Made by a program: the position numbers and the translations under genes. A stretch of DNA of 64,000 nt from positions 35,314,068 through 35,378,067 of the forward strand of contig CM059566.1 of NCBI GenBank assembly GCA_030386875.1, in the 5' to 3' direction. The notes under the pieces were generated by a model that saw nothing but the letters and a program-made list of their open reading frames with translations, had not been told where the DNA came from and made no database searches. The stretch comes from Morinoia aosen (taxonomy: Eukaryota > Arthropoda > Malacostraca > Amphipoda > Talitridae). Of this stretch, positions 57,554 through 64,000 are shown piece by piece (position 1 is the stretch's first letter; each line of letters opens with the position of its first letter).

Positions 57554-59934
57554 GAGCTAGGGAACTGGTCGTCCTCAGTGTACCCACTGAACAGTTAAAT
57601 CACTGTTGAAAGTGTAGTCAAACTGTCGTTCGCCGAGAGTCATCGAGGTACACGAGTTACAGTCGTCATTGAGCAAGACTTACAAGTACTAATTAATTGA
57701 AAATTCTAATTTTACAAATTTCACCCCGAAATTTTATTTAAATTTTGTCTGAACTAGCTCATTTCGTCGAGGATTTATGAGTAAGCGCTCAAGCAATGTG
57801 CCTTTGGCAAACTTGTAATTAATCATGGCGCGTTGGAACAGAATCGAAATTGCTTACGTGTCATGTTTTGGGCTGAAATTCTTGTTTGAACTGGGGTGCT
57901 ATGATTCACTTAGATGTCTCAGAAGCCCGTGTTGCATAGGAGGACAACTACTGCGAGATCAAGTCAATATTTGTTCAGAAGAGATACGGTTACTTACGTC
58001 TGCTGCCCACGTTCAAGGCCTTCGAACCTGGGAAAAATGGCATGTGTCTGAGAGGTGAGCGAGAAGATAGCATGGCTGCAATCTCTAGCAGGATTGCGTG
58101 CTATAGGTTGCTTTGTGTATTTCTACGCTTCAATTAACACGTTCTCCGTGAATTGGGCCGTATGTTTACCACTAAGTACAATGTTCATTTACGTACCGGG
58201 AAAGATGAATGACGCATCATCTGTTTCGCGACCTTTTCAAAAATATCAGATATCACACGAGGTAAAATGTCATCGTGCTATTGTATAATTCATACTTCTT
58301 CGGAAGAATAACAATGCATGCAAGAAGTAAAGGCGGTTTCCCAATTCTGCCACTCACAATCTAACCAAATCACAACTGCGGAAGCTCGGTGATTGCGTCA
58401 ATAATCCAGATTACCCTTTAGACTTGAATACACTCAACATCTTCTGTCCTTTCTTGAAGAGGAACTGCAGCGGAAATTATTGTATCATTTTTTGCTATCT
58501 AAAAACTCGTCTTTGATGTTCCAGAGTTATGCCAAATTTTGACATGGTGTGATGAACGGTAATAAAGAATCCCATGCCGAGTCACGCCTCATTTTCGAAA
58601 AAAGGTTTCGAAATTTGTGCACCCCTTATTCGTCAAAACGATTCATTCTGACCACTGTTTATCGTGTGCGTTTTCACGTGTTTTGTTTCTTTTTGTGCCA
58701 TATATTTTATATCGCTTTTTACAACTCGTCTTCCAGGTGATGAAGGAGTGAAGAATTTCCATCACCCGAAGAAGATATCCATTACACATGAGAGACTCTA
58801 CAGTAAGGATGGACAACACGTGTACAATGGGTAAAAGAACATATTCCTTGGATAATTGCGAGATAGTGTCGAATGGTGAATCGAAATAAAATATGCATGG
58901 TTCCGACGTCGTGAACCATGCACCAGGTTTGGATTGAAATGCTGATGTACCATAAAGCACGACTGAGGCAGCGTCGTCTTTTGAGATGTCTTGAGTGCTA
59001 CTGGGATGGGTCCTCTGCGTCGACGTCGCAATTGATAGGCACCAGTATGAAAACATAATTGCAGCAACGATATCCCCATTGTGGCCAAAAGCTCAATGAA
59101 CTTAATTTGCTAACAGAATGGAGATCTGAAATGTGCATCATGCCGGATGCAGCGCTGATAATGCCGTCACCGTGTTCTCGTTTTGAAATGACCAACGCAG
59201 TTTTCCTTCCTGAATATTATTGGTCAGATGTTGGCACAGTATGAGAATCACGCTAAGGGCGTGATTCATATTACGGAGCAAACGCCACAGGATACTATAG
59301 CAAAGTTAACGTGTTTCATGGGAAAATCATCACTAGCCGTAATTGTTACAAATAGCGCTGCAACGATATGTCCGGAAGAGTCTTTACCTGTGCTCATGTT
59401 ACCATCTGGTTTCATTAGCTAGTGTTTTTCAAAAGCTATTTCGACGATTCAGTGTTTGTTATAGAGTTATGCCATGAACAATTGTGCAAACAATATTCTT
59501 CAAATTCTTCCAAGAAGGTTGTCCTATTAAAACTTAATGTCTGAAGTGGTTCAAGAATTTAGTGTCGATCTAAAGTCTTCAAGACAATTCACATTTAAAA
59601 AACATAAAAAGCCTATATAATTTCGCTTGCCATTCGATGTTCGTTCTATCCACCTCAATTCCTAACGCATTTCTCGCTTAAATCTTATTTTGTACTTGGG
59701 ATAAATTTTAATCAGCATTTTCCCCTAGCGATTTCTTATAATTAAGTTGGTTCGCTTCAGCCTGTGAGGATCAAGGTTAGGAAAACGCTGGGAGAGCTGC
59801 GAGGTTTATTTGGTGGAGCGGAGGTATTTAGACGAAATGCGGCGTCGAACGCCCCGCAACCTTATTCAGGCCGCTGAATAGTCATTATACGCATTGAGGG
59901 CATTGTACTGAGAATAATAATGAAGGCATCTACG

Positions 59935-60190
59935 GATGCTTTATTTCCAATCAAGCCTGATACATATCACCTTGTACATTGGATTTTTAAATGCCTTATA
60001 ACTAACGCCAGGACGCCATGACGCTTTCCCCCGGTCAAGACCGGTTCCCATTTCAGACATCTGGGTAGAGTGGGGTATTGTGCTTGGAATTTTTCTCCTA
60101 TACCCAACAGAGAAAATCGCCACCGCCAGCGCCGAGTTTCGAACCCGAGTCTCTGCCGCACGGCGGCAGAACCTCTAGCACATGGCACGA
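59935..60190 (-). mobile_element. tRNA-headed SINE, copy A
   Basis: Read on the minus strand it has a B-box-like GGGTTCGAAACTC, a body matching the 63628 copy (AATGGGAACCGGTCTTGACC; CGTCCTGGCGTTAGTTATAA) and the same 3' end GGAAATAAAGCATCC. The A-box part is eroded. Overall similarity to the other copy is roughly three quarters by eye. Confidence 0.8.
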
Positions 60191-60462
60191 GAACACACAT
60201 ACGCACAAGCCGTGGCTGCATCCTTCCACTGTGGTCTGTGCAGCTCCGTTAATATTACAGGAGGATGACAACAATTGCTGTATCACTTGTGGTAAATAAA
60301 TTCTGTTTTTCTGTTATTGTTTGTTCGTCCAATACTCGCGTTCCTTCGTAAAAGAGGTTTGAGAATGTACAAGTTCACTCATAATGTATTACTCACTCTG
60401 AGCAATATTTGGTTTTCTGTTGGGTTTCGTGTCTAAGGTTGCGCTATTTCACCTTTTAATTA

Positions 60463-60468
60463 TTTATT
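60463..60468 (-). promoter_or_regulatory. Candidate polyadenylation signal of the SLC18 gene
   Basis: AATAAA on the minus strand, about 520 bp after the stop codon. Confidence 0.35.
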
Positions 60469-60989
60469 TTCATCTTGATACGATCGCTTTTCTCAGTACT
60501 AGATACTGAATTTGGTGATGTGTTTGTGATAATGGTTAAATGTGACAGTACAGAGCATGTGGGTCGGCATGAACACCCGAAAGCCTTAAAAATTGGTTTG
60601 ATTTCCGCGTCGGTAAAAAGGCATGCGAAAAGGCCACAAAAAAGGCTAATAATAAAACAAAGATTCTCGTTAAGAACATTGATGGTGCGTGCGAATTGGT
60701 CATACATTCTAAACATTGAAAAAATTAATTATTCATTTGACATTTTCCAGGAGCATGTTTGTTCTCGTAATTTTCTTTGTTTAATCCAAAATGGTCAAAC
60801 AATGTATAAAATTTAGATCACAATTCATAAAAAATGCATATCAATCATGAAAAAAAATATTTTCTGCGAAAATTTGACTTCACGCAAGAAATGTAAAGTC
60901 TCAAATTTCTTCGTCCTGAAAAGAATCTTTACCTTCAGTACATCAATGAAGTTAGTGCTAGCAGCGAGGATAAAGAAATTAAAGGTGAC

Positions 60990-63438
60990 TTAAGGGAGCT
61001 GTTGGTAGGACAGCCTGCTGAGCTCCACGCTGTCTTTAGCTCCTGTCTTCAGCTTGTGGTTTGGCACCGCTGCTGCGGCGCGAGGTGGCGGAGTCTGGAA
61101 TGAAAACCCATTTTAACACTTTGACAGCAATAGCTGAAATTGAAGTTCAATATTCAACTCAAATTTAAAGTCAATTGTAGTGAAAATTTTGAGAATAGAA
61201 AATAATAACTGGGTCATGGCTTCAGCTAAATTTGATTTATTATTTATGAAAATCGCGTTTGTGACTACTGGTCGGTTAACATCATTATGTAAATCTCCTC
61301 CTTGGCCACCGGCGGCGCACGTTGCGGTCAGAGTGTTTAGGGTAAGAGATGTTGATGACGGCATCAAGAGGGACGATTAAACCGCCAATGAGCGCTATAA
61401 AGTGAGCATTTTCTACAAGGTTTACTCATACGTCAAGAACGGGTAACTCGCGCTGACACTTGTTTAATGCTATAACATCAGCTGAATGATTCAGTGTATT
61501 CAGTGTACTTATATCGCCAGCTTTGCTCAGTAAACAATGGATACTTCTTTTCAGTGTACTCATCGGCAACTTTACCTTGGTTCCAATGAGCGGCTGCGCG
61601 TCAAGCGTCCTGAGGATGAAGGGAGACACGAAGATGTTGAGGACAGCGAGACACCGCAACATCCAGCCAAAGCTCGTCAGCTTCATGAGCCACACGCCGA
61701 ACACGGGACCTGGAGCAGCGCAGAAGGTGGATCGTAGATCGGCAATGTTTCAGAGAAATGTATTTCATTGATAGACGGTAGATTGGCAATGTGGGTAATA
61801 TGTGAAATATGGTTCATTAGTTTTGGTAGATGGACAATGAAGATGATACGTGAAATATGTTTCATTAATTTTTTCATATTACGGTAGATTTGCAATGAAG
61901 ATGATATATGAAATGTGTTTGATTAATTTTTTCATATCACGGTAGATTTGCAATGTTGATATGTGAAATATGGTTCATTAATTTTGGTAGATTGATAATG
62001 AAGATGATACGTGAAATATGTTTCATTAATTTTATCAAAACAGCATCTCTATGTAATAGCCATGTTGATGGTAGCCATGCCTGGCTCGACACCCAATATC
62101 ACTTCAAAATGTGAAACGCTGAATTAATGCAGTGTTCAGAATTTACTTACATGCATTATATACAATTCTGCGTGAAGGTTTTGGGGAGGAAGTAATTTAT
62201 GCAATAATACTACCATGTTAACCAACTGAAACAAATAACTTCCGTTTCACATGAGTAAAGCCATTTTTTTTGTAAGCACAGGTCTTCTAGCAAATAATTT
62301 GCGCTTGATTATTTTGTTATCTATTATATTATCCTAGAGAGATATGGCTTAACCCCTTCCCGTCATAACTTTAAAAAAATGATGTGTTTAAAGTCGACAA
62401 AACCTCGTTGAGACATGAATCGTTTCGACATTTTAGTTTTTCCCATTTGTTTGATAAATTCTGTTTCCCACATTACAGAACTATTTCACGCAACACAATT
62501 CTTAATTTTTTTTCAAACCATGGTCGAGATCAGTAAAATTAACCAAGGAAAGAAAGATAGATATGACTCTAACTAACATACCAGCACAGTAGGCCACCGC
62601 CACGGCTCCCTGCGAGATGGCGTACACGGTAGCGTAGTGGGCGTGGGAGGTGAGGGAGTCGACGTGGGAGGCGAGCAGTGGGAGCAGTGATGCGTCTACA
62701 GCTCCCACTCCCAACCCCACTCCCACGTGGGGCAACGTAAGCTTGCCAACGCTGTTAGCAAACGGGATCTGAAAAGATGAACAGCTTTTTGAACATAAAG
62801 TAAGCCATTTTGATTGACTGATAGAATGCGCTTTGCACGCATGCTATTTTATGTTTATCTATTGTTATTTTGCTCTTAGCATAATGCTTTAAAGTATAAA
62901 TAGTTTATTTTTCACCAAAGCTTTATCTATGGTTTTAAGTGTATATTTCTAAAATTTTGCTGCAGTAGCATAAACTAAGATAAATTTTCCTACAAAAGGA
63001 AATATTATCCAGAAATTCGTTTATGTAAAGAAATGAATTATAAGCATCCACTTTACAACAGATATGAAGGAATTACCGTGTGGAACGCTCATTTATTAAT
63101 AGAAATGTAGCAGTTATCATCTTGAACACGCATTCGTCAACGGAAACAAGTTAATTATAATTTAGAACACTCATTCAACTACGGAAAAAGAGTAATCATA
63201 ACACACGGAAAGAAAGTAATCATAGCACACAAAAAGAGAATAATCAGAACACTCATTCATTCACTGAAATCGAGCCCTCATGATCAGCACTGACGCAGAA
63301 GGTGGAGAAAGCAACCAGTCCGCAAGCAACTGCAGCGGCGCGGGGACGTCCGTAGCTCTGCGCGGCGCCCCCCAGCAGCGTGGCAGCGGCGAAGTAAGCG
63401 ATGCTGTCAGGCAGGAACACTGCCCCCAACTCCCATCG
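60990..63438 (-). CDS. SLC18-family vesicular amine transporter-like, C-terminal part (5' end outside window)
   Basis: Four minus-strand exons (63438-63295, 62768-62582, 61709-61576, 61094-60990 with TAA) join in phase to 189 residues. They cover about the last five membrane segments of the 12-TM SLC18 proton antiporters (VMAT/VAChT type), which load transmitter into secretory vesicles. Diagnostic blocks are RWELGAVFLPDSIAYF, FCIPFA, GVGLGVGAVDASLLP, VYAIS...AYCAGP and SFGWMLRCLAVLN. The cytosolic tail ends RLSYQQLP. The TM10 acidic residue (Asp codon 62696-62694) is kept. The TM11 position that is Asp in VMAT2 (YAIAD) is Gln here (codon 62612-62610), so substrate or coupling may differ. VMAT-like versus portabella-like assignment is open. 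A tandem repeat and a MITE sit just upstream of the third and fourth exons. Confidence 0.87.
61113..61339 (+). mobile_element. TTAA MITE, family A
   Basis: Starts TTAACACTTTGACAGCAA and ends TTGCGGTCAGAGTGTTTA. It begins only 18 bp from the acceptor of the last SLC18 exon (61094), so it supplies most of that exon's upstream intronic context. Confidence 0.75.
61728..62038 (+). repeat. Degenerate 50-60-bp tandem repeat, about 6 copies
   Basis: Units contain GGTAGATTGGCAATGAAGAT and ATGTGAAATATGGTTCATTA with indels. It starts 18 bp upstream (minus-strand sense) of the third SLC18 exon visible here. Confidence 0.8.
62350..62365. mobile_element. Isolated piggyBac-like terminus
   Basis: TTAACCCCTTCCCGTC matches the end of the 13856-14506 element. 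No partner terminus is visible nearby, so it is probably a solo or truncated end in an SLC18 intron. Confidence 0.35.
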
Positions 63439-63627
63439 CTGCACTCATGGAAAGATTAGTTCGTATTGAATGTATGAAGATGATATACACACACATGGGT
63501 ATCTCGTACTATATCCTTACTGTGAATACATCACTTGATATCGGTACCGTAAAGCCCGCCTGGGCGGTAAAGTTAATGTTTATTTATTTTAATGAGTATA
63601 ACAATTAAATATTTGTTGTTTCTTGTG

Positions 63628-63900
63628 TTGTCAACGTGGCCGAGTGGTTAAGAACGCGCTCCCTTCACGTGAAGGTGACGTCAGTTCGAATCCCGGCAGG
63701 GCCGCCCGGTGATTCTCCCCGTAGGGAAAAGGGAGAACTCAGCCACAATTCCCCACTCCACCCAGGTGTCGGAAATGGGTACCGGCTTGACCGGGGGCAA
63801 CCATCATAGCGTCCTGGTGTTAGTCATAAGGCATTTGAAAAACCAATGTACGAGATAATATGTATCAAACTTAATTGATTGGAATAAAGCATCCTTTGAT
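63628..63900 (+). mobile_element. tRNA-headed SINE, copy B
   Basis: The head has a Ser/Leu-type A box GTGGCCGAGTGGTTAAG and a B box GTTCGAATCCC, about 45 nt apart, followed by a roughly 190-bp unrelated body ending GGAATAAAGCATCC. The two acceptor-stem halves do not pair, so it is not a functional tRNA gene. Confidence 0.9.
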
Positions 63901-64000
63901 ATAGTAATAATAGTGGAAATTCTACGGGACGAGTCAGGTATGAATTATTCTTGGAATGTTCATATCCGGTAAGTGAACATTTGTTGCCTGCTGAGAGGGC

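Noticed and set aside
63628-63715. Functional tRNA-Ser/Leu gene
   Set aside because: A and B boxes are present, but the acceptor stem halves do not pair and a SINE body follows directly.

Overview
This is a window of animal nuclear DNA, most likely arthropod. The evidence is compact GC-rich exons in AT-rich introns, canonical GT-AG splice sites, an arthropod-type aldehyde oxidase, a PWWP-type GLYR1/NDF gene, an LRR-Ig membrane protein and an SLC18 vesicular transporter. There is nothing prokaryotic here. I cannot name the species.

Layout. (1) 2-5973, + strand: last seven exons of an aldehyde oxidase-like gene of the xanthine dehydrogenase/aldehyde oxidase family; the 5' part lies before the window. 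(2) 5974 to about 9345: intergenic. (3) 9546-50739, + strand: a complete 12-exon GLYR1 (NPAC/N-PAC/NDF) gene encoding 520 aa. All exon phases join cleanly. It has an N-terminal PWWP reader and a C-terminal beta-hydroxyacid-dehydrogenase-like domain that looks catalytically dead. (4) 28409-33445, - strand: a 4-exon gene for a 1218-aa single-pass LRR-Ig membrane protein, nested antisense in the 22-kb intron 7 of GLYR1. (5) 50740 to about 60460: repeat-rich intergenic DNA. (6) 60990-63438, - strand: last four exons of an SLC18 (VMAT/VAChT-type) vesicular transporter whose 5' part lies beyond 64000.

Repeats dominate the non-coding DNA. They include about 18 minisatellites with distinct units of 15-50 bp, a 648-bp uninterrupted (GT)n, nine same-strand copies of a roughly 360-bp SINE-like retroposon (several with clear target-site duplications), two copies of a tRNA-headed SINE, TTAA-flanked MITEs, a piggyBac-like element, a hAT-like MITE and a long-inverted-repeat foldback element.

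The pattern I find most unusual is that many minisatellites abut exons. Several contain copies of the neighbouring splice signal: decoy 3' splice sites before GLYR1 exon 8, decoy 5' splice sites after an aldehyde oxidase exon, and a roughly 1.29-kb AG-free array with a CTGAC branch-point-like motif in nearly every unit before GLYR1 exon 9. The four genes show no obvious joint pathway. Their arrangement looks like ordinary synteny plus one nested gene.
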